A DNA stretch of 64,000 nt from Pantoea eucrina (GTDB taxonomy: Bacteria; Pseudomonadota; Gammaproteobacteria; Enterobacterales; Enterobacteriaceae), in NCBI RefSeq assembly GCF_002095385.1, contig NZ_MIPP01000004.1, positions 1-64,000 of the forward strand. The letters run 5' to 3'. Below are positions 44,409-56,061 of the stretch, piece by piece (positions within the stretch are counted from its first letter, which is position 1; the number at the start of each line of letters is the position of its first letter). The position numbers were made by a program, and so were the translations under genes. The notes below the pieces were generated by a model. The model saw only the letters and a program-made list of their open reading frames with translations. It searched no databases and had not been told where the DNA came from.

Positions 44409-45833
44409 TCAGTGACTGCGGATCGTTTTAATAATGTTGGTGGTGGAGATGCCATCTTCAAAGTTAAGCACGCGTACGTCACCGCCGTTGGCCCACACTT
44501 CTTTGCTGCCTGCGATCTCTTCCGGCTTGTAATCTCCGCCTTTCACCAGCAAATCCGGCAGCACATCGGCAATCAGACGCTGCGGCGTATCTTCTTCAAA
44601 CAGTACGACCCAGTCCACCGCTTCGAGTGCGCTCAGCACGATCATCCGGTTCTCCTGCGGATTAACCGGCCGGGTTTCGCCTTTAAGACGTCGGGTTGAC
44701 GCGTCGCTGTTCACCGCCACAATCAGCCGATCGCCCAGCTTGCGGGCATTGGCGAGATAAGAGACGTGTCCTGCATGCAGGATGTCAAACACGCCGTTGG
44801 TCATCACCACTTTCTCGCCGCGCTGACGCGCCTGAGCCACGGCGGTTTTCAGCTCGCTCTCCGTCATCACGCCAAAGCCGCTTTCGGGACGTGCATGAAT
44901 AGCGTTCTCCAGCTCCACCGTACTGACGGTGGAGGTTCCCAGCTTGCCCACCACGACGCCTGCCGCCGCGTTGGCAAGGAAACAGGCGTTTTCCAGCGTG
45001 TCACCTGCCGCAAGGACCGCGGCCAGGACGCCAATAACCGTATCGCCGGCACCGGTCACGTCATAGACTTCCTGCGCCTGCGTCGGCATATGCAGGGGCG
45101 CTTTACCCGGCTGCAGCAGCGTCATGCCGTTTTCAGAACGGGTCACCAGCAGCGCTGAGAGCGCATAGTCAGCGATCAGCTGCATTCCCCGGCTGACGAT
45201 GTCCGCTTCGGTTTTACATTTGCCGGCAACGGCTTCAAATTCAGACAGGTTTGGCGTCAGCAGGGTTGCACCGCGATAGCGCTCAAAGTCGGTGCCCTTC
45301 GGGTCGATCAGTACCGGTACACCCGCTTCGCGGGCCAGCCCGATCATGGTCTGGACGCTGCTCAGGGCACCTTTAGCGTAGTCTGACAGCACCAGCGCGC
45401 CAGCCTGTGACAGCGACTGACGCATACGATCGTGGATGGGCTGCGGATCGACCTGATCAAAGCCCTCTTCAAAATCCAGCCGGATCAGCTGCTGGTTGCG
45501 CGACAGCACGCGCAGCTTGGTGATGGTGGGATGCGTTTTTAGCGCCACAAAGTCACAGCTGACGTTAACCTGCTCCAGCGTGCGGCTCAGTACCTGCGCG
45601 GCATCATCCTCACCGGTCAGCCCAATCAGACGCGATGCGGCACCCAGCGCGGCAATGTTCATTGCCACGTTGGCCGCGCCGCCCGGACGCTCCTCAATGG
45701 TATCCACTTTGACGACCGGCACCGGCGCCTCGGGTGAAATGCGGCTGGTCGGGCCATACCAGTAGCGGTCTAACATCACATCGCCAACAACCAGTACGGT
45801 GGCCTTGCCAAACGCGGGCAGTGTTACTTTCAT
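44409..45833 (-). CDS. hldE: Bifunctional heptose 7-phosphate kinase / 1-phosphate adenylyltransferase
   Basis: HldE makes ADP-heptose for the lipopolysaccharide inner core. The N-terminal ribokinase-like kinase (residues about 1-320) has [23 protein letters not shown] and the [10 protein letters not shown] anion hole. The C-terminal adenylyltransferase (about 340-474) has [16 protein letters not shown] with the HxGH motif. Length is 474 (E. coli 477). hldE-glnE-ygiF is a conserved leftward cluster; glnE ends 81 bases upstream. Confidence 0.97.
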   Translation of the reverse strand: MKVTLPAFGKATVLVVGDVMLDRYWYGPTSRISPEAPVPVVKVDTIEERPGGAANVAMNIAALGAASRLIGLTGEDDAAQVLSRTLEQVNVSCDFVALKTHPTITKLRVLSRNQQLIRLDFEEGFDQVDPQPIHDRMRQSLSQAGALVLSDYAKGALSSVQTMIGLAREAGVPVLIDPKGTDFERYRGATLLTPNLSEFEAVAGKCKTEADIVSRGMQLIADYALSALLVTRSENGMTLLQPGKAPLHMPTQAQEVYDVTGAGDTVIGVLAAVLAAGDTLENACFLANAAAGVVVGKLGTSTVSTVELENAIHARPESGFGVMTESELKTAVAQARQRGEKVVMTNGVFDILHAGHVSYLANARKLGDRLIVAVNSDASTRRLKGETRPVNPQENRMIVLSALEAVDWVVLFEEDTPQRLIADVLPDLLVKGGDYKPEEIAGSKEVWANGGDVRVLNFEDGISTTNIIKTIRSH

Positions 45834-45914
45834 TTCAGAGACTCCAGACTACGCTCAAAATATTGCGCGGATAATACCATATACCCGCCGCAGGGTAAGA
45901 TGCCGCCGCACGCC

Positions 45915-48764
45915 TCAACTGTCTGGCTCAACCGTGCCCAGCCAGCGCTGCCAGCTGGCGTTGACAATGCCGCGCTCGCGGGCAAAACGATCCGGTGCCA
46001 CGTGACCCGGCAACGCCTGCAGGGCCAGATGATGCAGCGCATCACGCAGCGTGACGTAAGCATGCGTCAGCGCCTGCGCTTCCTGCGCGGGCATAATATC
46101 GTGCTCCGCCATCAGAGCAAAAATGCGCACGTTATCTGACCAGCGCGTCAGGGCCGGCCGATCCGCCGCTGACGCTAAGACCAGATACTGGGCAATGAAT
46201 TCAATATCGGTAATACCGCCTGCATCTGTTTTTATCTCCCAGCGCCCTTTATGTTTGTTGCTCAGGTGCGCACGCATCTTTTCGCGCATTTCACGTACCT
46301 CAGCCCGCAGCGGTGCTGTTGCACGGGGCAGGCTGAGAATAGCGTGGCGGATCTGCGTAAAACGCGCCATCAGCGCCGGCTCACCAAAGACAATACGCGC
46401 ACGCACCAGCGCCTGATGCTCCCAGGTCCAGGCATCATTACGCTGATACTCTTCAAAGGCGTCGAAGGTGCTGACCAGCATGCCTGCTGAGCCAGAAGGA
46501 CGCAGGCGGGCATCCACCTCATACAAAATACCGGAGGCGGTGCGGGTGCTGAAGAGATGCATGATGCGCTGCGCCAGACGCAGATAAAACTGCCTTCCGT
46601 CGATGACGCGTTCACCGTCAGTCTCTGCACTCTCCGGACAATCATGCAGAAACACCAGATCGAGATCGGAGCTGTAGCCAAGCTCCCAGCCCCCCAGCTT
46701 GCCATAGCCGAGCACGGCAAAGCCGCGCTCATCGTCACGCGTCAGATGTGATGGCCGCCCATAGCGCTGTACCATCATCTGCCAGGCCTGCTGCACCACC
46801 GACTCGATCATCGCCTCTGCCAGCCAGGTTAAGTGATCGCTTACTTTCATTACCGGCAGCGTTCCGGCGATATCTGCTGCGGCAATACGCAAGAGCTGCG
46901 CCTGTTTGAACTGGCGCACCGCCTCCAGCTGCTGCTCTTCATCCTCTGCCGGAATACGCAGCAGATATTGCCGCAGTTCGTCACGGTAGGCGTCAGTGGC
47001 AGTGGGCTGATACAGCGTGGCGGGGTCGAGCAGCTCATCCAGCAGCAGCGGATAGCGCGCCAGCTGGCTGGCAATCATTGGTGAGGCGGCACAGAGACGG
47101 ATCAGGTGACGCAGCGCGCCGTGATACTCAGTCAGCAGCTCAAGATAGGTGCTGCGCGTCAGTACCCCCAGCAGCAGCGGCGTCAGGCGCTCCAGTACGC
47201 TGTCGGCATCCTCACGCGAAGCGATCTCCCCCAGCAGGCGCGGCATCAGCTGGTCGAGCGCCAGCCGGCCACGCGGCCCGATTGTGCGCCGGCTGGCATC
47301 CTGCCGGAAGTCATTAAGCACGTAAAAAAAACGCTGCCGCTGCGTTTCATTCAGCTGCGGCACCACCGGCGTCAGTTCATGCTCCTCCAGCGTGTCCTGC
47401 CAGAGTGCCGCAAATTCCGCCAGTTCCGGCTGGTCATCAACGTCCGGGGCATCGTCGCCAATCAGCTCATCAAACACCGCGCGTACGGCGGCCATGTGCG
47501 CCGTTAGCTGTGCCGTCAGCGCTTCCCAGTCGGCGCAGTTCATCGCCCACGCCATACGCTCCCGGTTGAGCGCATCCTGCGGCAGCGTCTGCGTCTGCTC
47601 ATCATTGATGCTCTGCAGCAAATTCTCCAGCCGGCGTAAAAAAAGGTAGGCGTCATGCAGCTGACTGACCTGCTGCGGACGCAGCAGCTCCAGCTCACCG
47701 ATGGCCTGCAGCACTGGCAGCAGTGAGCGCGACTGAAGTGAGCGCTCACGTCCACCACGAATCAGCTGAAATACCTGCACAATAAATTCGATTTCGCGGA
47801 TACCGCCGGCACCCAGCTTGATATTATCTTTCAGGCCGCGACGGCGCACTTCACGCGCGATCATCCCTTTCATGTTACGCAGCGACTGAATCACGCTGAA
47901 ATCGATATAGCGGCGATAGACAAACGGCCGCAGCATCTGCTGCAGCGGCTGGCTCCACTCGCCGCGATCGTCGCCCATCAGACGCGCTTTGACCATGGCG
48001 TAGCGCTCCCAGTCACGCCCCTGCTCCTGATAGTAATCTTCCAGCGCCGCAAAGCTCATCACCAGCGGGCCGCTATCGCCGAACGGACGCAGTCGCATAT
48101 CCACGCGGTAAACAAAACCATCGACGCCAGGCTGATCCAGCACTTTTATCAGGCGCTGCCCCATGCGGGTAAAAAACTGTGCGTTGTCCAGCTCGCGTCG
48201 CCCGCCGCGCGTGACGCCGCTCTCCGGCCAGGCAAAGATCAGATCGATATCAGAGGAGAAGTTGAGTTCTCCGCCACCCAGCTTGCCCATGCCGAGGATC
48301 AGCAGCGGCTGCGGCTCGCCCGCCTCGTTGCAGGGCGTGCCAAAATCGCGACAGCAATCCTGCCACACGCGAGCGCGGGCGGCAGCGATCAGGCTTTCTG
48401 CCAGTACGCTAAGCTGCGTCAGGCTCTGTTCGGTCGTGGCGTGCTGCAGCGCCTGCATCCAGGCGATACGCACCAGCATATGCCGGCGGAACAGGCGCAG
48501 CTCACGCATCAGCGCGGCCTCGCTATCCGCATGCTGCAGCGCCTGCTGCAGCCACAGAGCATAGTGCTGCCATTCATCAGGCTGAGGAGGCTGCTGCTGC
48601 AGTTGCTGCCACCATGCTGGCTGCTGCTGCAGGTTATCTGCGATAAAGTCACTGAAGGCCAGCGCGCCAGCCTGTTCAGACGTCAGCGCCGGCAGCGACA
48701 GCTGCAGGCGTTCTGCGATGCCGGCCAGCTGCGCCTGCATCAGCGAAGGTAACGGTAACTGCAT
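45915..48764 (-). CDS. glnE: Glutamine synthetase adenylyltransferase / adenylyl-removing enzyme
   Basis: GlnE sets glutamine synthetase activity by adding or removing AMP in response to PII and glutamine. Two nucleotidyltransferase domains are present, each with a G-G-x9-DxD signature: [15 protein letters not shown] (about residue 172, AMP removal) and [18 protein letters not shown] (about 700, AMP addition). A PII-binding helical linker lies between them. Its 949 residues match E. coli (946). It is downstream of ygiF by 30 bases and upstream of hldE. Confidence 0.97.
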   Translation of the reverse strand: MQLPLPSLMQAQLAGIAERLQLSLPALTSEQAGALAFSDFIADNLQQQPAWWQQLQQQPPQPDEWQHYALWLQQALQHADSEAALMRELRLFRRHMLVRIAWMQALQHATTEQSLTQLSVLAESLIAAARARVWQDCCRDFGTPCNEAGEPQPLLILGMGKLGGGELNFSSDIDLIFAWPESGVTRGGRRELDNAQFFTRMGQRLIKVLDQPGVDGFVYRVDMRLRPFGDSGPLVMSFAALEDYYQEQGRDWERYAMVKARLMGDDRGEWSQPLQQMLRPFVYRRYIDFSVIQSLRNMKGMIAREVRRRGLKDNIKLGAGGIREIEFIVQVFQLIRGGRERSLQSRSLLPVLQAIGELELLRPQQVSQLHDAYLFLRRLENLLQSINDEQTQTLPQDALNRERMAWAMNCADWEALTAQLTAHMAAVRAVFDELIGDDAPDVDDQPELAEFAALWQDTLEEHELTPVVPQLNETQRQRFFYVLNDFRQDASRRTIGPRGRLALDQLMPRLLGEIASREDADSVLERLTPLLLGVLTRSTYLELLTEYHGALRHLIRLCAASPMIASQLARYPLLLDELLDPATLYQPTATDAYRDELRQYLLRIPAEDEEQQLEAVRQFKQAQLLRIAAADIAGTLPVMKVSDHLTWLAEAMIESVVQQAWQMMVQRYGRPSHLTRDDERGFAVLGYGKLGGWELGYSSDLDLVFLHDCPESAETDGERVIDGRQFYLRLAQRIMHLFSTRTASGILYEVDARLRPSGSAGMLVSTFDAFEEYQRNDAWTWEHQALVRARIVFGEPALMARFTQIRHAILSLPRATAPLRAEVREMREKMRAHLSNKHKGRWEIKTDAGGITDIEFIAQYLVLASAADRPALTRWSDNVRIFALMAEHDIMPAQEAQALTHAYVTLRDALHHLALQALPGHVAPDRFARERGIVNASWQRWLGTVEPDS

Positions 48765-48794
48765 CCTCTCTCCCTGAATTTTTACATAGTGTTG

Positions 48795-50105
48795 TTAACG
48801 CCTGACGCCGCTGCTCAGCCAGAATGGCGGCTGGCGCATGGCCATCGTAGCGAGCTGAATCAGGCCGTGCTGCTGTTTTTCCCGGATGGCGAGCTGCAGC
48901 TCCTGCCATCCCGCCATCCACTGACACACCTCTTCAGCCGGATACGCCGCCGCCAGCAGACAGACAGCCAGCAGCTGCCGCTGCAGACGCGTGGCCTTAT
49001 CCTGAAACTCGCTGACCAGTTTTACATCCGTAAAGGTTTCCCGCAGATCCGCTGCCACGCGGCTTAGCATGATGTCGCAAAAGCGTTTATAAGAGCCCTG
49101 CAGCTTGATCTGGTTTTTGCTGTCGATCCACGGCTGCCACTGCGCTTCTGCCAGCCAGCACGTCAGCGCCATCTGCGCCTCGACTGAGGTGGCAGAGAAA
49201 CAGAGGGTTTCCGCACTGATAGCATCATCCTGCAGCAGCTCCTCAAGACGGGTCAGCTTCTGGCGCAGCTCGCTGTTAGCCTTACGCGGCACCAGCGCAC
49301 CAAACAGCGAAAACGCCTGACGCAGCGTTTCCAGCGCCTCCAGCACGGCGTGTCGCGCAGCCGGATTACCGCGCAGCCAGACCTCTTCATGATACTGCCA
49401 GTGATCCAGCGCGGCGCTGAGCGCGGCGATCATCCCCTGCTCTACTGTCGCTTTTGGCGTCACTTTCAGCAGCGGCAGCGCCCGAACCGGACGCAGCGCG
49501 TCGCCCTGCGCCAGCTGATAGCCACGCGCGGCTTTGCTCAGGCTGCCGGGACGGAGTCCGCCGCCCGCTGCCAGCGTCTGCGCGAGCCTGAGCAGATCGG
49601 CAGGCGTGCCCTGTTTAAGCTCCAGCTCAACTTCACACAGCGGTTCGCTAAGCTCGCCGGCCGCCACGCTGCCCTGATCGAAGGCAATTTCAATCGTGCT
49701 GTTACCTGCCTCTACCGTCCAGGTTTCGCGCCGGAAATGCGTGCTGAATAGTGGCTGCAGCCGCTGCTGCAGGGTGGCAATATCAGTACCCTGCGGCCAG
49801 ATCTCTGCCGGCAGCCGGGCGATATCAAGCTGCGGCGCCGTTATATCCACGTTGTACTCCGGGCGCTGATGCAGACCGCCCAGCGTCTGACCCGCCGCCT
49901 TAAGCGTCATCTCATAACGCTTGTCCACACCCCGGATGCGCAGCCCCATATCCCAGCGGCGCAGCTGGTTGTCGTCCGTTTCATAATAGATATTCGTCAG
50001 CTCGCGGGCGGCTTCATGCTGATGCGGCCAGGCGGCCAGTGTCTCTGCCAGGGTGGCGGCAGCCTGCGGGGTGGCAATGAACTTTAATTCGATTTCAGTG
50101 GTCAT
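48795..50105 (-). CDS. ygiF: Inorganic triphosphatase YgiF (CYTH-CHAD)
   Basis: YgiF hydrolyses tripolyphosphate using the CYTH triphosphate-tunnel fold. The N-terminal CYTH domain (about 1-200) begins with the signature EIELKF and includes LRIRGVDKRYEMTLK. A CHAD domain of conserved histidine-rich helices (about 220-425), implicated in polyphosphate binding, follows. Length is 436 (E. coli 433). It heads the ygiF-glnE-hldE cluster and is divergent from ygiM. Confidence 0.95.
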   Translation of the reverse strand: MTTEIELKFIATPQAAATLAETLAAWPHQHEAARELTNIYYETDDNQLRRWDMGLRIRGVDKRYEMTLKAAGQTLGGLHQRPEYNVDITAPQLDIARLPAEIWPQGTDIATLQQRLQPLFSTHFRRETWTVEAGNSTIEIAFDQGSVAAGELSEPLCEVELELKQGTPADLLRLAQTLAAGGGLRPGSLSKAARGYQLAQGDALRPVRALPLLKVTPKATVEQGMIAALSAALDHWQYHEEVWLRGNPAARHAVLEALETLRQAFSLFGALVPRKANSELRQKLTRLEELLQDDAISAETLCFSATSVEAQMALTCWLAEAQWQPWIDSKNQIKLQGSYKRFCDIMLSRVAADLRETFTDVKLVSEFQDKATRLQRQLLAVCLLAAAYPAEEVCQWMAGWQELQLAIREKQQHGLIQLATMAMRQPPFWLSSGVRR

Positions 50106-50309
50106 AATTTTTTATTTACTACGCTGCTGGCACTTATACGGTTAATCTGGCGAGAGTAATGCACCACAAGCACGCTGTCTCGGCTTTCTTGTGCTTTTAC
50201 GCCCCTTTTCGCGCCGGATTGAGACCAGGATAGTTCTCATTCAGATTTATGCGAGGCAACTCCAGACTGTGCCGGTAAATTTACGCCCATCAAGAAAATA
50301 CGACATCGA

Positions 50310-50933
50310 ATGAAAAAAATTACACTTGCCGCCCTTTCTTTGCTGGCTTTCAGCGCCATCACCCCCGCTCACGCTGCTGATGAAAAGCGTTATATCTCCG
50401 ATGAGTTATCAACCTGGGTACGCAGCGGTCCGGGCGATCAGTATCGCCTGGTCGGTAAGCTGAACGCCGGGGAAGAAGTTACCGTACTGCAGACCAACAG
50501 CGATGCGCAGTATGCGCAAATCCGCGATGCAGAAGGCAAAACCAACTGGATCCCGCTGTCGCAGCTCAGCGCGACCCCAAGCCTGCGCACCCGCGTGCCA
50601 CAGCTGGAGCAGCAGGTTAAAGATCTGACTGACAAGCTGGCTAATATCGACAACAGCTGGAATCAGCGCACGTCAGAAATGCAGAACAAAGTCGCTAACA
50701 GCGACGGCACGATTGATGGTCTGAAACAGGAAAACCAGAAGCTCAAAAATGAGCTGATTGTGGCGCAGAAAAAAGTGAGCGCAGCCAACGTACAGCTGGA
50801 TGACAAACAGCGCACCATCATTATGCAGTGGTTTATGTACGGGGGCGGCGTACTGGGCGTTGGCCTGCTGCTGGGCCTGCTGCTGCCACATATGGTGCCG
50901 CGCCGTAAAAAGAAAGATCGCTGGATGAATTAA
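50310..50933 (+). CDS. ygiM: SH3 domain membrane protein YgiM
   Basis: This is a TIGR04211-type envelope protein of 207 residues. A signal peptide (MKKITLAALSLLAFSAITPAHA) is followed by a bacterial SH3 domain (about 28-92, WVRSGPGDQYRLVGKLNAGEEV), a coiled coil (about 95-165) and a C-terminal transmembrane helix with a basic tail (PRRKKKDR). This gives an inner-membrane anchored periplasmic domain that may bind peptidoglycan. Function is not established. Order ygiF-ygiM-cca-uppP matches E. coli. Confidence 0.93.
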   Translation: MKKITLAALSLLAFSAITPAHAADEKRYISDELSTWVRSGPGDQYRLVGKLNAGEEVTVLQTNSDAQYAQIRDAEGKTNWIPLSQLSATPSLRTRVPQLEQQVKDLTDKLANIDNSWNQRTSEMQNKVANSDGTIDGLKQENQKLKNELIVAQKKVSAANVQLDDKQRTIIMQWFMYGGGVLGVGLLLGLLLPHMVPRRKKKDRWMN

Positions 50934-51070
50934 TCTGCCGTACGCCAGCCGTTTGTCCGGGGGGATCGCCAGATGCCCCCTTTCGCATGCCCGCTTTTCC
51001 ACCAAAGTATGCAACAATTACGAAACAGGCGCCTGACGCGCAGTTATCTGAATACCTCTGGAGTTGTTGA

Positions 51071-52303
51071 GTGAAAACCTTTCTGGTCGGTGGTGCGGTG
51101 CGTGATGCCTTACTGCAGCTGCCGGTAAAAGATCGTGACTGGGTGGTGGTTGGCGCCACGCCTGATGAGATGCTGGCGCAGAACTATCAGCAGGTAGGCC
51201 GCGATTTTCCGGTCTTTTTACATCCGCACAGCCGTGAAGAGTATGCGCTGGCGCGCACCGAGCGCAAACAGGGCAGCGGCTACACCGGCTTTATCACGCA
51301 CTTCGCGCCTGACGTCACGCTGGAGCAGGATCTGCAGCGGCGCGATCTGACCATTAACGCCATCGCGCAGGCGGAAGATGGCAGCCTGATCGATCCCTGC
51401 CACGGCCAGCGCGATCTTGCCAGCCGCACGCTGCGTCACGTTTCGGCAGCGTTCAGCGAAGATCCGCTGCGCGTGCTGCGCGTGGCGCGCTTTGCCGCCC
51501 GCTATGCCCACCTTGGCTTTCGCATTGCCGCTGAAACGCAGGCGCTGATGGCAGAGATGGCTGCCAGCGGCGAGCTGGCGCATCTGACGGCAGAGCGCGT
51601 CTGGAAAGAGACGGAAAATGCATTGCTGACGCGCAATCCGCAGGTCTATTTCCAGGCGCTGCGCGACTGTGGCGCACTGCAGGTGCTCTTTCCGGAGATC
51701 GATAATCTGTACGGCATTCCTGCCCCGCCGAAGTGGCACCCGGAGATCGATACCGGTGTGCATACGCTGATGACGCTGACGCTGGCGGCCGCGCTCTCTG
51801 ATGAGCTTGACGTGCGCTTCGCTACGCTGTTTCACGATGTCGGCAAGGCGCTGACTCCTCCGGAGAAGTGGCCGTCGCATCACGGTCATGGCCTGGCGGG
51901 TGTCCCGCTTGTCGCCGCTCTGTGCCAGCGGCTGCGCGTCCCTAATCACGTACGCGATCTGGCGCTGATCGTGACAGAGTTCCATGACATCGTGCACACC
52001 ATTGAGCGACAGTCAGCGGCGGCGCTGGTGGCGCTGTTTGATCGCATCGACGCCTGGCGTAAGCCGGAGCGGGTGGAAAAGATGGCGCTGACCAGTGAGG
52101 CGGACGCGCGCGGACGCGCCACGCTCGAGAGTATGCCCTATCCGCAGGGTAACTATCTGCGTCAGGCGTTTGCGCTCGCGCAGGCGGTACCGGTGCAGCA
52201 GGTGATTGCAGCAGGCTTTAAAGGCGCAGAGGTGCGGGAAGAGCTGGGCAGGCGCCGGATTGCGGCTATCGAAGAGACGCTGATTGGTGCGCGGCCGGCA
52301 TAA
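51071..52303 (+). CDS. cca: Multifunctional CCA tRNA nucleotidyltransferase
   Basis: Cca adds or repairs the 3'-CCA end of tRNAs without a template. The start is GTG, as in E. coli. The class II head has [12 protein letters not shown] and the catalytic [23 protein letters not shown] and [17 protein letters not shown] follow. A C-terminal HD domain ([20 protein letters not shown]), which confers phosphatase and phosphodiesterase activity, completes the 410 residues (E. coli 412). Confidence 0.97.
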   Translation: MKTFLVGGAVRDALLQLPVKDRDWVVVGATPDEMLAQNYQQVGRDFPVFLHPHSREEYALARTERKQGSGYTGFITHFAPDVTLEQDLQRRDLTINAIAQAEDGSLIDPCHGQRDLASRTLRHVSAAFSEDPLRVLRVARFAARYAHLGFRIAAETQALMAEMAASGELAHLTAERVWKETENALLTRNPQVYFQALRDCGALQVLFPEIDNLYGIPAPPKWHPEIDTGVHTLMTLTLAAALSDELDVRFATLFHDVGKALTPPEKWPSHHGHGLAGVPLVAALCQRLRVPNHVRDLALIVTEFHDIVHTIERQSAAALVALFDRIDAWRKPERVEKMALTSEADARGRATLESMPYPQGNYLRQAFALAQAVPVQQVIAAGFKGAEVREELGRRRIAAIEETLIGARPA

Positions 52304-52321
52304 CCCGCCGCGCAACCGCTG

Positions 52322-53140
52322 TTACATAAACACGGCGTAAACCGCTGCTGCAACGATAAAGCGATAGATGGCGAACGATACAAACGAGATACGCTTGATC
52401 AGCTCAAGGAAGACTTTGATTGCCAGCAGCGCCACGATAAACGCGGTAATAAAGCCCACTGCGAACATCGGGAAATCCTGCATCGTCAGGAAGCCCATGC
52501 TTTTGTAGAGATCCAGCACGGTCGCGCCCATCATCATCGGCACGGCGAGAATGAAAGAGAATTCCGACGCTGCGTAGCGGCTGACGCCCATCAGCATACC
52601 GCCCGAAATCGTCGCACCCGAGCGGGAAAAGCCCGGCCACAGCGCCAGGCACTGGAAGCAGCCAATCATAAACGCCTGACGATAGGTGATATCATCCACG
52701 CCCACCGCTTTTGGCTGTTTTGGCTTCAGGAACTCTGCCGCCAGCAGCAGCACACCGCCCACCACCAGGGCATACATGACGTTGATCGGATTAAACAGCG
52801 TTTTGATCTGATCGTGCAGCAGTAAACCGATCACCACCGCCGGGATCATCCCGAGCAGAATGTGGATCAGCGTCAGCTTACCGGTACCGGTGCCTTCATG
52901 ACGCTCCTGACCAAAATGGATACCGATCAGGCCAAACAGACGTCGCCAGAACATTACGACCACTGCCAGAATCGATCCGAGCTGGATCACCACTTCAAAC
53001 GTCTCTGCTTTATCGCCCTCAAATCCCAGCAGGTGCCCGACAATAATCATATGGCCCGTGGATGAGACCGGCAGAAACTCGGTCAGCCCCTCGACGACCC
53101 CGAGGATCGCAGCGACCCATAGCTGATGCATATCTGCCAT
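52322..53140 (-). CDS. uppP: Undecaprenyl-diphosphatase UppP (BacA)
   Basis: UppP is an inner-membrane phosphatase that regenerates undecaprenyl phosphate, the lipid carrier for peptidoglycan and O-antigen, and confers bacitracin tolerance. The start at 53140 ([14 protein letters not shown]) gives 272 residues (E. coli 273). The catalytic blocks [15 protein letters not shown] and [14 protein letters not shown] are intact. It is convergent with cca. A 7-bp hairpin (AGGCGGT/ACCGCCT) lies in the upstream gap and could be an attenuator. Confidence 0.96.
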   Translation of the reverse strand: MADMHQLWVAAILGVVEGLTEFLPVSSTGHMIIVGHLLGFEGDKAETFEVVIQLGSILAVVVMFWRRLFGLIGIHFGQERHEGTGTGKLTLIHILLGMIPAVVIGLLLHDQIKTLFNPINVMYALVVGGVLLLAAEFLKPKQPKAVGVDDITYRQAFMIGCFQCLALWPGFSRSGATISGGMLMGVSRYAASEFSFILAVPMMMGATVLDLYKSMGFLTMQDFPMFAVGFITAFIVALLAIKVFLELIKRISFVSFAIYRFIVAAAVYAVFM

Positions 53141-53330
53141 CAAAATTTTCCCCTATCCGTTTTAAACAGTAAAAAGGCGGTCGCAAACTGCTACCGCCTG
53201 AAATTATGCCGGCGTTGATCTGAAGAAAACCTTAGAGTTTTCTGCCACTTCGTTTCGCTTAACGCAACGGCCTCAGCTAAGACACACCATAATTTGATTT
53301 GGTTTCATTGTGATGGCAATCACAGGGGGT

Positions 53331-53690
53331 TTATTTAGGAATTGTCCCGCGCTCAATACGCACGCCAACGCTCGCCGCCTGGGCTACTGCACCCGGCTTA
53401 CCTACCCGGATACGCACGCCGGGCGTTTTGAAACGATTCATCAACAGATCGCAGATTTCTTCTGCGACGCGCTCGACCAGCGCAAACCGGTTTCCCTGCA
53501 GATGCGAGAGGATGGCGTCGGTGACATCGGCATAACTCAGACAGTCGCTGACATCGTCGCTGGCCGCGGCACGCCGGTTGTCCCAGGCCATTTCGACATC
53601 GAGCACCAGCTTCTGCTGCATGCCCTGTTCCCAGTCGTATACGCCAATGGTGGTGAACACGGTGAGTTGTTCTATAAATACGATATCCAT
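53331..53690 (-). CDS. folB: Dihydroneopterin aldolase
   Basis: FolB is the folate-pathway enzyme that cleaves dihydroneopterin to 6-hydroxymethyl-dihydropterin and glycolaldehyde and can also epimerise it. It has 119 residues (E. coli 122). The active-site lysine and tyrosine region is VRIRVGKPGAV and LSYADVTDAIL, with VFTTIGVYDWEQ at the N-terminus. It is divergent from plsY, as in E. coli. Confidence 0.96.
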   Translation of the reverse strand: MDIVFIEQLTVFTTIGVYDWEQGMQQKLVLDVEMAWDNRRAAASDDVSDCLSYADVTDAILSHLQGNRFALVERVAEEICDLLMNRFKTPGVRIRVGKPGAVAQAASVGVRIERGTIPK

Positions 53691-53797
53691 GATGTCACTC
53701 TCTGTTTTTGGCCAGGCCGGATACCACTTCCGGCGGATTATGCGTATTATCCACGCTTACCGGCAACAAAACGACCCAAAAGGAACGGTACGACGCT

Positions 53798-54400
53798 ATG
53801 AGTGCTATCGCGCTTGGTATGATTATTTTCGCGTATCTTTGCGGCTCGATTTCCAGTGCGATACTGGTCTGTAAACTCGCAGGCTTGCCCGATCCGCGTA
53901 TCTCAGGCTCCGGTAACCCTGGCGCCACAAACGTCCTGCGCATCGGCGGCAAAGCGTCAGCAGCGGCGGTACTGATATTTGATGTGGCCAAAGGAATGGT
54001 TCCGGTCTGGATCGCCTGGATGCTGCACGTGACGCCTATGTATCTTGGCCTGACCGCGATAGCTGCCTGCCTGGGTCATATCTATCCGGTCTTTTTCCGC
54101 TTTCGCGGTGGCAAAGGCGTGGCGACAGCGTTTGGCGCGATTGCGCCGATTGGCTGGGATCTTACCGGCCTGATGACCGGGACGTGGCTGCTGACCGTGC
54201 TGCTGAGCGGCTACTCCTCGCTGGGTGCCATTGTCAGCGCGCTGATCGCCCCGTTCTACGTCTGGTGGTTCAAGCCGCAGTTTACGTTTCCGGTTTCCAT
54301 GCTCTCCTGCCTGATCCTGCTGCGGCATCATGACAATATTCAGCGGCTCTGGCGCGGACAGGAAAATCGCGTCTGGAAACGGAAAAAAAAGAAAGAATAA
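53798..54400 (+). CDS. plsY: Glycerol-3-phosphate acyltransferase PlsY
   Basis: PlsY is an integral membrane enzyme that transfers the acyl group from acyl phosphate to glycerol 3-phosphate. The start at 53798 ([17 protein letters not shown]) gives 200 residues. Conserved loops are [39 protein letters not shown] and the C-terminal [16 protein letters not shown] bidirectional terminator separates it from the convergent tsaD. Confidence 0.96.
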   Translation: MSAIALGMIIFAYLCGSISSAILVCKLAGLPDPRISGSGNPGATNVLRIGGKASAAAVLIFDVAKGMVPVWIAWMLHVTPMYLGLTAIAACLGHIYPVFFRFRGGKGVATAFGAIAPIGWDLTGLMTGTWLLTVLLSGYSSLGAIVSALIAPFYVWWFKPQFTFPVSMLSCLILLRHHDNIQRLWRGQENRVWKRKKKKE

Positions 54401-54428
54401 AAAAAACCGGCTGCGCGCCGGTTTTTTA
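54401..54428. terminator. Bidirectional terminator between plsY and tsaD
   Basis: Stem AAAAAACCGGC/GCCGGTTTTTT; the A tract on one side and the T tract on the other let it work for both convergent genes. Confidence 0.9.
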
Positions 54429-54431
54429 TTT

Positions 54432-55445
54432 TCAGATAGCGGGCAGTTCCGCCAGCGGCCAGCGCGGACGGACGCTGACGCCGAGCTCACCCCGTGTGCC
54501 GCCCTTCAGACGCACCATGCCGGCATAGGCGATCATCGCGCCGTTATCGGTGCAGAACTCAGGCCTGGCATAAAACACCTCGCCGCCGCGTGCGCTCATC
54601 ATCTCTGCCATTCGCGCGCGCAGCGTGCGGTTGGCGCTGACGCCACCGGCGATCACCAGCCGCGTAAAGCCGGTTTGCTCCAGCGCGCGTTTGCACTTGA
54701 TCATCAGCGTATCCACGACCGCATCTTCAAATGCGCGGGCGATATCTGCCCGCGCCTGTTCGTCGCCGTCATGCTCGCGAATAGTATTTGCCGCAAAGGT
54801 TTTCAGCCCTGAAAAGCTGAAATCGAGGCCCGGGCGATCGGTCATCGGACGCGGGAAGCGGAAGCGGTTCGCAACACCCTGCTGCGCCATGCGCGACAGC
54901 ATGGGGCCGCCCGGATAGTCCAGACCCAGCAGCTTGGCCGTTTTATCAAACGCCTCACCCGCCGCATCGTCGATTGACTCGCCCAGCAGCGTATATTCGC
55001 CGATACCGGTGACGCTGATAAGCTGCGTATGTCCGCCGGAGACCAGCAGCGCGACAAACGGGAACGCCGGCGGATTCTCCTCCAGCATCGGAGCCAGCAG
55101 ATGGCCTTCCATATGATGTACCGGGACCGCCGGCACATTCCAGGCGAACGCCAGCGCACGGCCAATCGTGGCGCCGACCAGCAGTGCACCCACCAGACCC
55201 GGACCGGCGGTATAGGCGACCGCATCGATATCGCTGGCCTGCAGGTTTGCCTCTTTCAGCGCGGCCTGTATCAGCGGCACCGTTTTACGTACATGGTCGC
55301 GCGATGCCAGTTCCGGCACAACGCCGCCGTAGTCAGCATGCAGCTTCACCTGGCTATACAGCTGATTCGCCAGCAGACCGGACGCATCGTCATAAATCGC
55401 GATGCCGGTTTCATCGCAGGACGTTTCAATACCCAGAACTCGCAT
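54432..55445 (-). CDS. tsaD: tRNA threonylcarbamoyladenosine (t6A) transferase subunit TsaD
   Basis: TsaD is the ASKHA-fold catalytic subunit that, with TsaB and TsaE, transfers threonylcarbamoyl to A37 of ANN-decoding tRNAs. The start at 55445 ([20 protein letters not shown]) gives 337 residues as in E. coli. The metal ligands are in [10 protein letters not shown], with [17 protein letters not shown] and [10 protein letters not shown] also present. It is divergent from rpsU. The ORF can be read further upstream but that segment overlaps the rpsU promoter region. Confidence 0.97.
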   Translation of the reverse strand: MRVLGIETSCDETGIAIYDDASGLLANQLYSQVKLHADYGGVVPELASRDHVRKTVPLIQAALKEANLQASDIDAVAYTAGPGLVGALLVGATIGRALAFAWNVPAVPVHHMEGHLLAPMLEENPPAFPFVALLVSGGHTQLISVTGIGEYTLLGESIDDAAGEAFDKTAKLLGLDYPGGPMLSRMAQQGVANRFRFPRPMTDRPGLDFSFSGLKTFAANTIREHDGDEQARADIARAFEDAVVDTLMIKCKRALEQTGFTRLVIAGGVSANRTLRARMAEMMSARGGEVFYARPEFCTDNGAMIAYAGMVRLKGGTRGELGVSVRPRWPLAELPAI

Positions 55446-55623
55446 AGCTTTATCACCCTCTTCTTGCGGCGCGCAGTGTAGCACAGGCAAATTTGCCGCC
55501 GGACTACTTTGACGGGAAAAAGTGTTTTTCTGCCGCACAAAGAGTGCGCTATACTCCACGGCCTGAAAAAACCGGCAGCCGCACAGGCAAACGCTCCTGT
55601 TGGTTCTAAATTGTCCATGGTGC

Positions 55624-55653
55624 TTTACAAGCCGGCCCCGGCTGGAGTAAAAT
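55624..55653 (+). promoter_or_regulatory. Predicted sigma-70 promoter of the rpsU-dnaG-rpoD operon
   Basis: A -35 TTTACA (five of six) and a -10 TAAAAT (five of six) are separated by 18 bp and lie about 70 bp before rpsU. A second possible -10 (TATACT, 55551-55556) lies further upstream, in line with the tandem promoters known in E. coli. Confidence 0.7.
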
Positions 55654-55668
55654 GCTGCACCATTTTGA

Positions 55669-55941
<273 letters not shown>

Positions 55942-55998
55942 TTTCTTTCGGAAGTTCGCTTCCGCCGCGTGTTAAACGCAGACAGAGTCAAGTAAGAG

Positions 55999-56030
55999 GC
56001 CGTGCTTTCCGAAAGGAAGCGCGGCTTGTT
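55999..56030 (+). terminator. Attenuating hairpin between rpsU and dnaG
   Basis: Stem GCCGTGCTTTCC-GAAA-GGAAGCGCGGC followed by TTGTTG. It corresponds in position to the partial terminator that lowers dnaG expression relative to rpsU in E. coli. Confidence 0.75.
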
Positions 56031-56061
56031 GCCGTTTAAGAGCTGAAAAAAATCGGGGCTT